Of a DNA stretch of 64,000 nucleotides, positions 35,509 to 45,071 are shown piece after piece (positions within the stretch are counted from its first letter, which is position 1; each line of letters opens with the position of its first letter). The stretch is from Halictus rubicundus (Eukaryota > Arthropoda > Insecta > Hymenoptera > Halictidae), in assembly GCF_050948215.1 (NCBI RefSeq), contig NC_135157.1, positions 2,232,001-2,296,000 of the forward strand. The letters are read 5' to 3'. The position numbers were made by a program, and so were the translations under genes. Under the pieces are notes generated by a model. It was not told the origin of the DNA. It saw nothing but the letters and a program-made list of their open reading frames with translations, and made no database searches.

Positions 35509-36315
35509 AAGTGAGAGAGAGAGAGTAGCATAGTCGGGAGCGAGACGGCAGAGGGTTCGACAACGGGCTCGTTTGAGCGTGCTAAACCGCCGAGGTTAAA
35601 CCGCAGTCAGTCGTCACGGACGAGCCTCGTAGGACCGATGCAGGGGAGAGGATTCCGATAGACAATGGGGGTGGTATCGTGGAATCGCGTCCTGGCACGC
35701 ATTGTGCGGACCCCCTAACGACGCCCGATTACTATCCCCGACGGTTCGTTTCGTGGGGTTGGGAACGGTCCTGCGATCTCTCGAATTAAGCGACGATCCT
35801 CGCTCCCGCACTGCTCCGCACTGCTCCGTTTCGGGGTTCAGCCTAACCTCGTGTCACCGCCCCGAGGAAATCGTTTCGAAAACGCGCACGTTCCCCGCGG
35901 CGAAAGGAATTTATTCGACGAACGATTGCGCTGATAAAACCTGCCCTCTCGAGGTATCCTCTTGTCTGATAATGTACCGACGCGCCTTCTGACCCCGCTG
36001 TAGCTTCAACCCTCGCGAAACATTGGGAAAATAATCTCGAAAGAACACTACACGAACCACTGCTACTTGTCTTCAAACCAAACAATGCCTTCCGTCGAAT
36101 GCGTGTTGATTGCCTGCTCGGTGCAGCAGGTATGATGTCCTTTCGAATAGGGGAACTGCACTTACCTTAGCGCATACAGCGTTCTCTGATTGGCTACCCA
36201 ATGAGAACCATGGTCCGTGGAATAGTATGAAAGCAGCGCAAATCATTGTCACCTTGCAAGAACGTACGGCAACGTACAACCTAAACCTCTGTCCAATAAA
36301 ACGCCATATCGTAAG
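35005..36315. other. Gene-free stretch with GA microsatellite and GC-rich block
   Basis: A GA repeat fills 35465-35526 and opens a spurious plus-strand frame. The GC-rich block at 35530-36000 has chance frames on both strands. The CTGATTGGCTACCCAATGAG motif near 36185 has two CCAAT-type boxes facing each other, which is suggestive of a promoter but unsupported otherwise. Confidence 0.4.
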
Positions 36316-36460
36316 TAAATTGCGGATCTTTATGCAAAATTGAGAACGTTGTGCATCGATTCCAAGAAAAAGAAGCTGCATAGACATTTATTTCTTTTCT
36401 TGATAATGTTAGTAAGTTACAGATTCATTTTTGTCATAAATGCACGAAATCCTCTGTCTA
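36316..36460. mobile_element. Decayed hAT-type MITE (TAGACTGCGG family), inverted
   Basis: Left end TAAATTGCGGATCTTTATGC, right end TGTCATAAATGCACGAAATC then CTCTGTCTA. The internal order is reversed relative to 34796-34996. No target duplication remains. Confidence 0.5.
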
Positions 36461-36533
36461 CTCTCTACAGCCATTAACCAGTTAGCTGTTGCTGCCTTTT
36501 TGAGAAATGTGTACCTAAATTGCGTCGTAATAA

Positions 36534-36632
36534 TTAACCAATTACCTGTTTTGACGAGTATACTCGTCATAACACAAAATATTGCCACTTCTTCATGATG
36601 AGTATACTTGTCAAAAACAGCCAACTGGTCAA
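36534..36632. mobile_element. Small TTAA MITE (CCAATTACCTG type), 99 bp
   Basis: Left end TTAACCAATTACCTGTTTTG, right end AAAACAGCCAACTGGTCAA. The arms carry GACGAGTATACTCGTC, a perfect 16-base palindrome, and its variant GATGAGTATACTTGTC. A further partial left end, TTAACCAGTTAGCTGTT, lies just upstream at about 36475. The right target has decayed to TCAA. Confidence 0.55.
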
Positions 36633-36648
36633 GAGCATAGAAAAACAG

Positions 36649-36789
36649 GGTGACCTGGGTTTTCCGGTAAAACTACGGGAGCATATTCTACAAGTAGAAA
36701 TAAGAAAAAAATGTTATTTGAAATTCGGTCGGAAACGCTTCGTTACAAAATTATAAACAAATGAAATTGAATTTGGTAATGGCGGATTA
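36649..36789. mobile_element. Truncated transposon end interrupted by the next element
   Basis: Starts CAGGGTGACCTGGGTTTTCC and runs to the TA into which the element at 36792-37855 inserted. Just after that element the sequence TACCCTG follows, possibly the only trace of the other end. Superfamily uncertain; the CAGGGTG end suggests Tc1/mariner. Confidence 0.35.
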
Positions 36790-36791
36790 TA

Positions 36792-37855
36792 CAGGGTGTC
36801 CCAGCTGACTTGACCACGTAACGAAAAAAACGTTATAGGACAATATTAACCTAACCGAAGGGGCAATATAATGATTCGGAAAAAACTTTTTTCAAGGTCA
36901 TTGTTTTCTAGATATCAAGGTCATCAATTTTTTTTTAAATGGTAATAGTAGGGGTGAAGACCTCTTCAACGACATATTATACAATGACCTTCGTGTGACC
37001 TTGGGTATGAAAAATCCAAAAAGCATTACAGGTATTATCAGTGATTAATTTACTACCGTAATTGGTTTGGTGTTAATGGTACACTAAATGGTAACAAATA
37101 TGCCAATTTTTTAACTGAAGATTTGCCTCACCTATTGGAAGAAATACCATTAGCTCGAAGGATCGAGATGTGGTATCAGCATGACGGATGTCCGGCACAT
37201 AACTCAAGAATAGTCCGTCAAATATTAGACGAAAAGTTTTCTCAACGTTGGATTGGGCGAGGCACAAACGTTTTATAGCCTCCGTGGGCACCTGATCTAA
37301 CTCCTCCCCTGATCTAGATAGCTTTTTATGGGGAACACTTAAGAGTACTGTTTATGAACATGTTCCAGCAACAGCCGAAGATATGAAGATGCGTATTAGA
37401 ACTACATGTTTCAATATTAGCAATGAAACTATTAGAAGAGCCAAAGAACCATTTATTTTCCGTATACAACAATGTATTGCAAACAATGGTCATCATTTCG
37501 AGCATTTATTGAAATAGAGTAGTTCAATCAAACCAGTTAGTGTAGTAAATTAATCACTGACAATACCTATAATGCTTTCTGGATTTTTCCTACCCAAGGT
37601 CACACGAAGGTCATTGTATAATATGTCATTGAAGAGGTCTTCACCCCTACTACTACGTCGCGATAAAAAAAATATATAGTTCCATTTTAAAAAAATGGAT
37701 GACCTTGATATCTAGAAAAAAATGACCTTGAAAAAAGTTTTTTCCGAATCATTATATTGCCTCTTCGGTTAGGTTAATATTGTCCTATAACGTTTTTTTC
37801 TATTACTAACACTAAGAGAGACATTCAAGGTGGTCAAGTTAGCTGGGACACCCTG
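36792..37855 (+). mobile_element. Tc1/mariner-superfamily element, DD41D-type, 1064 bp
   Basis: Starts CAGGGTGTCCCAGCTGACTT and ends with an imperfect reverse complement of it, flanked by TA (36790-36791 and 37856-37857). The inverted arms are long, about 270 and 315 bases, and both carry ATATAATGATTCGGAAAAAA. The left arm lacks about 35 bases found in the right arm. Between the arms lies the C-terminal half of a transposase. Ends and gene relate this copy to those at 38746-39691 and 47536-48857. Confidence 0.85.
37066..37517 (+). pseudogene. Transposase C-terminal half, broken (DD41D-type)
   Basis: The reading begins inside the catalytic domain (GVNGTLNGNKYANFL), then shows MWYQHDGCPAHNSR with the second catalytic Asp, RWIGRG, and a PPWAPDLTP block leading to LDSFLWGTLKS, where the third Asp lies 41 codons after the second. 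It ends GHHFEHLLK-stop at 37517. Lesions: a TAG where a Trp or similar is expected before PPWAPDLTP, and an 8-base insertion just before the last catalytic Asp that shifts the frame. The N-terminal DNA-binding half and first Asp are missing. The HDGCPAH/GGHFEHL hallmarks place it with insect Tc1/mariner-superfamily transposases. Confidence 0.8.
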
Positions 37856-37857
37856 TA

Positions 37858-38597
37858 TACCCTGTATGTGCAGGGCAGTCTGTTTATTGTTAGTGTCACA
37901 AATTGGACGTTCCATATGCAGCAAACTGATCGAAGTTGTTCAGGTGGCTTGTCTTAGGCGACTCAGCCTGTAGAAACGAAGGGTGGAGCGAGCAGAGACG
38001 GAAAAGGTCATGCTACCAGTCATCTAGTGGCGAGTCGTGGTAGTTGCCGCAGTCTGAACAGTAAAAACTGTACGATGCAGGTCCGTGAAAGCTCGCAATC
38101 TCTTGTCTCCGGATGCTCGTCGGGTAGCCGCATCAACGCGAGCGGAGATCGAGACGAGCTCGCGTCGTAAAGGGTCTTAGGGGATCGCCGCGTCGGCTGC
38201 TCCTGGCACACCACTCCGGAATACGTATCGCGGGGCAGCGGTCAGAAATCTTGATTCATAGCTCGCCGCTGCCGATGGCGGGATTTATGGCCCTCTTTCC
38301 CGTTCTAAGTTATGCTCCCCGTTCCTTCGCGACGCGGCCAGCGTGATCGCGCGACACACGCCGCATGCGAATCCGCCGCGCCGTGACCTCTCGGCGATGA
38401 ATCTTTGACATCCGCGCCGCTGCCCGAAGCGTACACGCTGCCACGAAGTTTTATTTTATTAAAGGAGGATGTCGGGAAAAGATAGAGACGGGCGGAGGTC
38501 CCTTCCCGACGTTTCATGAAGAATGGCAGTTTTATGAGAGCAACATCGGTCTTTCGTGAAACTTTGCTGGTTTGCAAATTGCCAACGTAACATTATG
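37858..38597. other. GC-rich gene-free stretch
   Basis: GC-rich block at about 37950-38460. Minus-strand frames at 38020-38214 and 38305-38577 have no domain. No gene is supported. Confidence 0.4.
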
Positions 38598-38634
38598 AAA
38601 ACGAAGAGAGAAGATCGATTCTCACAGCCCAGCA

Positions 38635-38718
38635 GCCTCGCGACCGAAAGACCAATAGTTCCGCGTATCGGGAAGAAGGATTCGCTGGGAATAGCGTCGA
38701 ATCGAATGTTGTGCGCAT
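38635..38718 (+). repeat. 84-bp exact direct repeat, copy 1
   Basis: Identical to 39843-39926 base for base, starting GCCTCGCGACCGAAAGACC and ending GAATGTTGTGCGCAT. The match continues upstream for about 35 bases at lower identity and stops abruptly downstream. Directly after it comes the truncated TTAA MITE that hosts the 38746-39691 element. In the minus frame it gives a peptide segment shared by two open frames; that is a consequence of the repeat, not of a gene family. Confidence 0.9.
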
Positions 38719-38745
38719 GTTGTATGTATAACATGAAAAAATATA

Positions 38746-39691
38746 CAGGGTGACCCACATAACTCTGAACAGCTCAATATCTCGAAAACTATGCCATCGA
38801 TTTTAAAGTTCTTAAAATCTAAAATGGAAGCGCTCGGAAATAGCGTTATGGAATTATACGCGCTCGAGTCCTTTGCTTATTCGTGAAGAAATAAAATGTA
38901 CTTTAAATTAAATGTTCAAAATGTCCACCACGGGCTTGTAAACATTTATTTACTCGAAACATCAAAGTTGTTCTAACGTTTTTTAATATTTCGGGAGACA
39001 CTGAAGCGCAAGCGTCACGTATTCTTTGTTTCATATCCTCTTTTGTCGTCGGTGGTTCAAACATAACTTTGTCCTTTACATATCCCCGCTTTTCTAAATT
39101 ATGAAATGTTGCATGACATTGTTTGATCCCATAACGTTCAAAAAACATCACTGCTGCACGCCGATAATTTTTTTGGCATTCACCTAACGTTAATAACATA
39201 TTCACTTCTGTGTCAAAAGTAGCCATAATCACAATGTTACTGCTTGAATAACAGCTCTAAACTGAAAACGTTTTCATAGATAAGTGAGTCAAACTCAAGA
39301 ATTGTAAATATTATTGTTTGTGTTTCTTCATGAATAAGCAAAGGACTGAAGCGCGTATAATTCCATAACGCTATTTCCGAGCGCTTCAAGTACCTACAAC
39401 TCGAAACTTCAAACTGTTATATCCCATCATGGAAGTATCTGACAAAAAAATGTTTCAGACAAAATTGACTTGTTTTTTCCGGTAGAATCTAAATATGTAA
39501 CATTTTATAGGGGGTTCCATTTAAAATTACAAAGGTACCTCCCCTCCCCCGTTAAAGGGGAAGGGAGGCCACTTCACGTTTATGTAGTCAGAAAGGCCCT
39601 TCAGTTCCATGCAATTTAAGACTAAGAACTTTAAAATCGATGGCAAAGTTTTCGAGATATTGAGCTGTTCAGAGTTATGTGGGCCACCCTG
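38746..39691 (-). mobile_element. Internally deleted Tc1/mariner-superfamily element, 946 bp
   Basis: Ends are CAGGGTGACCCACATAACTC and its near reverse complement, flanked by TA. The arms are long (about 135 bases on the left). The right arm is interrupted by about 220 unrelated bases (39400-39620) that contain a run of CCTCCCCTCCCCCG. The interior carries a fused, internally deleted transposase frame on the minus strand. Inserted in an older TTAA MITE. Confidence 0.85.
38903..39232 (-). pseudogene. Deletion-fused transposase frame (N-terminal HTH joined to C-terminal tail)
   Basis: The frame of 109 codons starts with a helix-turn-helix-like segment (TLGECQKNYRRAAVMFFERY), typical of the N-terminus of this insect transposase group. 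At about residue 54 it jumps to the C-terminal tail, with PPTTKEDMKQRIRD and ending ARGGHFEHLI. The whole catalytic core is deleted, so it cannot transpose. The fused product keeps a possible DNA-binding domain. Whether it is expressed or represses related elements is not shown. Confidence 0.75.
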
Positions 39692-39842
39692 TATATAGAA
39701 GGGCAATATTCTAGGTCAGAAGAAATGTTTCGTTTTGAAGTTAAAATAGATTCGAGTGCAAAGGGTTAAAAGACCACTAGGTCCATTTACTTCCGCAACC
39801 TTATTCCAATGAAGAGAAAAGATCGATTCTCGTGGCCCAACG

Positions 39843-39926
39843 GCCTCGCGACCGAAAGACCAATAGTTCCGCGTATCGGGAAGAAGGATTCGCTGGGAAT
39901 AGCGTCGAATCGAATGTTGTGCGCAT
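39843..39926 (+). repeat. 84-bp exact direct repeat, copy 2
   Basis: Second copy of the repeat at 38635-38718, about 75 bases after the end of the split MITE. Perfect identity over 84 bases, with divergent flanks, suggests a recent duplication or gene conversion. Confidence 0.9.
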
Positions 39927-40530
39927 TACGATCGTATCGTGTGCCTCCGATGTATTTCTGCGCGTTGATCTGCCCGTGGAGGTTTCGTGATAGCATTTCC
40001 AGGCACGGATCCGACGTTATTCCGGCAGAGCAGCGCAATCGCTGGCCGATTTTTCGAGCATCGTCGTGTCGGACACCGGTTAGCCCGATTTGCGGAGGTG
40101 CTTGTACGCGAGTTATCTCGCGGCAGGAACGCGCGGAATTTCCCTCTGGCCGTGGTTCCGTACGTGCTGGTTTCCAGGGCGTCGTCGACGAGGGTGTGCG
40201 CGGTGGGGGTGCAAGAACGGGGATGGAAAAGGTAGCACGGTAGCACAGCCGCAGCCGGAGATTTTTGCGTATCGGTACTCCGGGAAAATTCCAATTTATA
40301 CCGCGGCGCAATAATTAGCCGGCGGAAAACTGGCGGCGGCCCGAGCTTTTTGCCGGGGCTTCTATCGCGATCGTGCGAATCGTCGAGTATAAAACGATCG
40401 TTATTGGCCATTATTATCGCGCCGCGTTTAATATAGACCAGCGGGGTGGAGCTGACACCGCCGCCGGCAAGGATAAGCCAATATACGAGCAGGCTTACGG
40501 TTAATCCCGCGATTTTTAAATTATCCTCAC
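39927..40530. other. GC-rich gene-free stretch
   Basis: Continuation of the minus-strand frame from the candidate exon to 39926, but codon composition and sequence look intron-like here, and frames are open on both strands. No domain. Confidence 0.35.
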
Positions 40531-40784
40531 GAAATTGCGTCCCCGTAGGATAGAAGGCTGGATAGAACTTCTGAAACTGGTAGATACGGCCGGCCGTGGG
40601 CGCGCTTAGTCTTGCCAAGTCCTGCCTGCTCGGGATCACGTTTGATCCTTCCGGGTATACCAGTCCCTTGAACACGGTGTCGCTGTTGCTCGGCACGCGT
40701 CCGCCAACGCAGAGACAACGAATTTCCAGCCGCAGCTCCTCTTCTCCTCCGTTCTCGAACGTGTTTTCTTTTCTCTACTTCTAA
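40531..40784 (-). CDS. Candidate exon, product unknown
   Basis: The minus-strand frame reads EEELRLEIRCLCVGGR, then VFKGLVYPEGSNVIPSRQDL and RIYQFQKFYPAFYPTGTQF. Codons here end mostly in G or C and the amino-acid mix is natural. The alternative minus frames are basic and repetitive, or hit a stop. The lower edge is a good donor match (C|GTGAGG at 40530-40525). The upper edge is weak: an in-frame TAG lies just upstream near 40786, no ATG is available, and the preceding DNA is purine-rich, unlike an acceptor. So this may be an exon, a pseudogene piece, or chance. I do not recognise the protein. Confidence 0.3.
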
Positions 40785-40943
40785 CTGCCCACTTTCCTTC
40801 GTGTCCTCCTCTTGGACCTATACTACACCCTCAGGAGACCTTGACAGGCAGGTTGGTTTGAATCCCGCTTACATTAGGCAACTCTTGGTCGATAGACTCA
40901 GTTGATCGATCAAAATCGTTGTTCCAAAGCAGTTGCCACATTA

Positions 40944-42082
40944 GGGTAAAACTATACAATACGCTCCATTTTTAAAGAAAAATCAATAAAAAAAAATGTT
41001 CAGTAATTTATTATTTTATCTGTCAAATCACATAAATTGTTCATTTCTATTCACAACTATTCCTTGATCATGAACAAAACGTAATAAAAAGTAGCAGAAA
41101 ATAATTATTTTTGTTAACTTTAGGTGGGGCATATTGTAACACAATAGACGGGTAAAATGCCTCATCCACGTGACAATACGCCTCTACATAAATTATTCAC
41201 TACTTTAGGTATATTATGCTTAATAAAGTATTATAAAAGTTTAAACAAAAGCAACAAATACTATAGTTACGAACAAAAATAGAGTAATATCTAATGAAAT
41301 TATATTATTTCGTATTAAGGGCTGCTCTTTTGGCTTTTCGACCACAACGATTGTAAAAAGGATTGTACATTGCACAGAACTCATGTAACCAAGCTAAACA
41401 TGATGTACATTGTATCCAGTCTTGTGTTGATTTAGTACAATAATGATATTCAGTACACTCTACGCACTTATTAGTGTCTTCATCGGAAATTTCTTCTTCT
41501 GAACAAACTCCCCATGTTAACTTCCATTTGTTTGGTTTTTACCTTCTCCATTGCCTCATTGAGATCTTTCTCAGACCATGATGCCCTTAATGTAGTCCTT
41601 ACATATTTACGCGGCATTTCTATTAACAATTAAGGAAAAAAATGCGTCATAATACATAAACAATATGATTTTGAAGGTGGGGCGTATTATCCAATAACGA
41701 TTGGGGCGTTTTGTAAATTCTTGGATACAAAACGCCTCGGCGTAAATTTGGCAATAGAGCATTGACAAGAGGCGTGGGTAGCATCGATTTAAAGAGGTTA
41801 GTTTTTCTACTTTTGAAACATATACGTTAATTTATCATACAAAAACTAGTGACTTAGAAAGCTAAATTTGTTTGGTACTCACAGCAAATTGTTCAGAAGC
41901 CGAAATTCGAAAGTTTTGAATATTTTTCGATGAAATGTAATAATTACGCATATACCTTAGCAGCGTCTGTGGACGATTGAGAGAGGTTCGAACGTATAGT
42001 TTGCAACGGCGTATCCTTACTTATATGCGTAATACAATGGTGAGGCGTTTTGTCAACCGGGGCGTATTGTATAGTTTTACCC
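40944..42082 (-). mobile_element. pogo-type element, deletion derivative, 1139 bp
   Basis: Starts GGGTAAAACTATACAATACG and ends CGTATTGTATAGTTTTACCC, a perfect or near-perfect inverted repeat flanked by TA (40942-40943 and 42083-42084). Variants of a motif like GGGGCGTATTGT or GGCGTTTTGT recur many times in both subterminal zones, on either strand. They look like transposase-binding repeats. The centre carries the two ends of a pogo-type transposase gene on the minus strand with the catalytic core deleted. Confidence 0.8.
41305..41617 (-). pseudogene. pogo-type transposase, core deleted: N-terminal HTH plus C-terminal zinc finger
   Basis: The ATG at 41617 begins MPRKYVRTTLRASWSEKDL, the start of the Pipsqueak/CENP-B-type DNA-binding domain seen in insect pogo transposases. 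After about 35 residues the frame shifts by one. The continuation has paired Cys and His (CVEC, then WIQCTSC, WLHEFC, RCGR), a PHD-like zinc finger found at the C-terminus of some pogo-type transposases, ending at a stop at 41305. The DDE catalytic domain is missing. Non-functional as a transposase. Confidence 0.75.
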
Positions 42083-42132
42083 TATTCTCGGTTGTCCCAA
42101 AGTTTCATCCGCAATGCGTACGTTTAATACTG

Positions 42133-42361
42133 TTAACCCCTTGCACTACTGTTTATTTCGTGATTATAGTTATTAGAAATTCTTCATCGTTCAGAATTTC
42201 ATAGAAGAAAAAAGAAGATAGTTTATATTCATTGTATGCCTATGTTTTCTCTAAAGGATATATATCAACTACCACAAAGTAGAATTTTATTTCGTTTAAA
42301 ATTATTTTTGTTCAGAATCTTCATCATGAATCTGACTCGATATTGTAGGGCAAGGGGTTAA
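42133..42361. mobile_element. TTAA MITE (CCCCTTGCA family), 229 bp
   Basis: Starts TTAACCCCTTGCACTACTG and ends GGGCAAGGGGTTAA with intact TTAA on both sides. Closely related to 27491-27711. It lies about 50 bases right of the pogo element. Confidence 0.8.
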
Positions 42362-45071
42362 ATAACGCGAGCATATACAAACAACGTGATCATCTGTTCG
42401 TTAACGTTTAATTACTTAATAAGCTACGTTTTACATAGACACGCAATTTGCTGTTTGTATTGGTTCAATTGTACCAGAGAACTAAAATAACAGTAGAACA
42501 AGAAAAGCTAAAGATTCAACACTACAATGCTTGAAAGCTGGTGAATTTACTGAAAACATAAATCGTAAAACAAATAAGCGAGAAACACGCGTAGATACAT
42601 CAATAAAACGGTCACGTTGCTGCATTTGCAATGGAAATGATAACAAATGATAACGGATGTCGGATGCTCACTAGATATATTTGCCAAGTCCACACAACGA
42701 ATATAAATATTATTCGTACGAAGTGCAGCAAACTGCGATAAATGAGTCCATACGTTTCCCATTCTATTAGTATATAATGTTTACGCAATACTAACAAAAA
42801 AAAAAAAACACGGGTGTAATAAATCTTTACAGTGGTTTAAACTGACTTGACAAATTACATGCTAACATATGTCGCAGTAATTGTTCATTTTACTTGTTTG
42901 CAGTCTAAGAGAACGCATTTATTACCAGTGATTGATATGTAAAACAAATTTCGTATCAAATCAGATGCATGCATCATAATAAATAGGTGTGTAGAAAATT
43001 GTTTATCGACTCGCGATTCATCCTGTGTACATATGAAAAATGAATTCGAAGTGCTAAAAGTATTGTAAACGAAACGAACAAAAACAGAAAATACTATACT
43101 ATATATAATTAATAATTAAACGATGAAAAATGAAGAATAAAAACTGTCTATATCAATTTCAAGAAATAGGGGTCTTACTTATCACATTTTTTGCTCTGTA
43201 TTATCGGTATCACGAATTCTGACGCCAGAAACGTGTTTCAAGTTTTTGGCTATATTTCGCAGAGAATCAAGACAAAATATAGCTCAATTTGCAGTTGGGG
43301 ATATTTTCTAGCGCGCGCTAATCTCGATTTCATCCAGAAAACTCAACCAATGGCATGAAAATGCTTGGATTCCACGGCATGCACATCGTCAATTTTTGGT
43401 CTACTTCTAACACTTATATTACCAAATATCTGCATAATCTCGTCAGCTCATGACCAGCGCGCGAGATTGAACCTTCTCCTTTCGAATGAGCCCTTTCCCA
43501 GCGAAAAATATCGTCATATAAGGACGAAAACTTGAGGCACGTAAAACTATTTTTCGCCTCATTTTGTCGGTAACGTAGTCACTCTCCCTTATCGCGCATT
43601 ACCGCAGTTCCGCAGATTTCCGCGAAGGATAATCACCACCGTCTATGGTTTTCCAAAAGCGCCACATTTCGCGTATCAACTCCATTTGTCTCCATTCAAG
43701 CGTCCCGCACACAAGCCTCATAAAAGCTAAGCCACCTCGTTCTCAAACTCTCGCCTCTCGAAGACGCTCTCGGAGCAGCACACCGGGCGCGCTAATAAAC
43801 TCCGATTTACCTCGTTAGTCCGGCACACGCGTAAATGAAAAGTCCGCCGAGCCGAAAACGGGGAATGGAACTGGGCCGGCCTCAAAAGCAGTGGCGGCAA
43901 TTTTATTTACGCCCGTGGGAAATCCGACGGTCGCCGACCTTCGGCATGCTTCGAGAAGCGAAGGACCTTCTCGAAGAGGAAAGTGAAACGAGAACCACCG
44001 GGGCCGAGAGGACGTGGAAAAGAGAAGCGCCTGGGATGTCTGTCCAGATGGACCGGAGCTTCCAGGGAGTCCCGAAGACCGCATAAAGATGGAGGAAGGA
44101 AGGAACGCGGCTGGGCGTGGAGTACGTTGGGCGAGGATCTCCTTTGCCGGCGAAAGAAGGAGAGGCCTGGGAAGTAGAATGCGGTCGTAGACGCAACGAG
44201 AGGAAGGGTCCGGGCTCGACCGCAAACACCTCACGTAGCATCGCGTAGATTAAAGCCTGTCCCGGCGTGCTGGTTGTGTGTAGGAGTGCGTGTGGCGAAA
44301 ACACACGGGAAATCTTACGAGTTCGCGGTCGAGGCGGGAACGAACACGCGGATCCAGGCCCGAGGGGGTGGCGCGCAGGAAAAATCAACTCGAGAAGTCG
44401 CTCGGATCAGACACGCGTTCCGAGGTCTTAGTCCCGTAAGCTGCCGCTCTCTATTTTTTTTTTTTTTTTCTTTTCCGCGTCCCGGGATCAACGGGACACA
44501 GAACAGGGGCCGACGAAACTTTTCCAATTATCTCGTATTAAAAGCTCGTTCGATCGGGATCGGGAACGCTTTCCCGGCCATTCCTTTTTTCTTTTGTCAG
44601 CGATCTTCCGGACCGACATATACAGCGAGCTGCAAAATTGAACCAATGGAAACATTCTTTGAAAAAATCACTATATGCGTATTTATTAAGACAGAGAGTA
44701 ATTTTACATTTCAGCTTGAGAAACGATTAATATTCAATAGTTACAGTACTCTACTTTTGACATTCAATTTTGCACCAAATATTAACAAACGTTTAATATT
44801 TTGTTCAAAAACATTTAATACAAAATATCGATGATCATGCGCCTGAAGTTTTTGTGATCCCGTTTCAATAAACACATAAATAATTATTATGTTTTGGAGG
44901 AATTTGATTAATTCAATTTTGTTCCTCGCCATAGGTCGATTTATATTATCCGTTCAGACAGGGAACGATTCGATTCAGAAATATACAAGCGGGCAGTTAC
45001 GTACGTATAGAAATAAATCGAAAAAAGAAACGAATAACATTTTTGACGTTGTGCTTTCGAGAAAATCGAAT
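42362..45071. other. Gene-free stretch: AT-rich, then GC-rich
   Basis: AT-rich to about 43300. A GC-rich block at 43560-44560 has open frames of 139-186 codons on both strands, which overlap and have no domain. A run of 16 T lies at 44454-44469. No gene is supported. Confidence 0.4.

Larger units (their letters stand above)
38719..39769. mobile_element. TTAA MITE (CCCTTTGCA family), truncated and split by a DNA transposon
   Basis: 38719-38745 (GTATGTATAACATGAAAAA) and 39692-39769 (AGAAGGGCAATATTCTAGG to AGTGCAAAGGGTTAA) together match, in inverted orientation, one end and part of the interior of the MITE at 6329-6561. The element at 38746-39691 sits at a TA between them. The other end of the MITE is missing and is replaced by the 84-bp repeat. 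Confidence 0.7.

Noticed and set aside
35305..35514. Frame ending in RERERERE
   Set aside because: Read from the GA microsatellite.
38459..40311. Shared peptide FDAIPSESFFPIRGTIGL in two minus frames
   Set aside because: It comes from the exact 84-bp direct repeat; nothing else supports a protein.
44274..44834. 186-codon open frame
   Set aside because: Contains the product of a poly-T run and has unrelated halves; chance frame.
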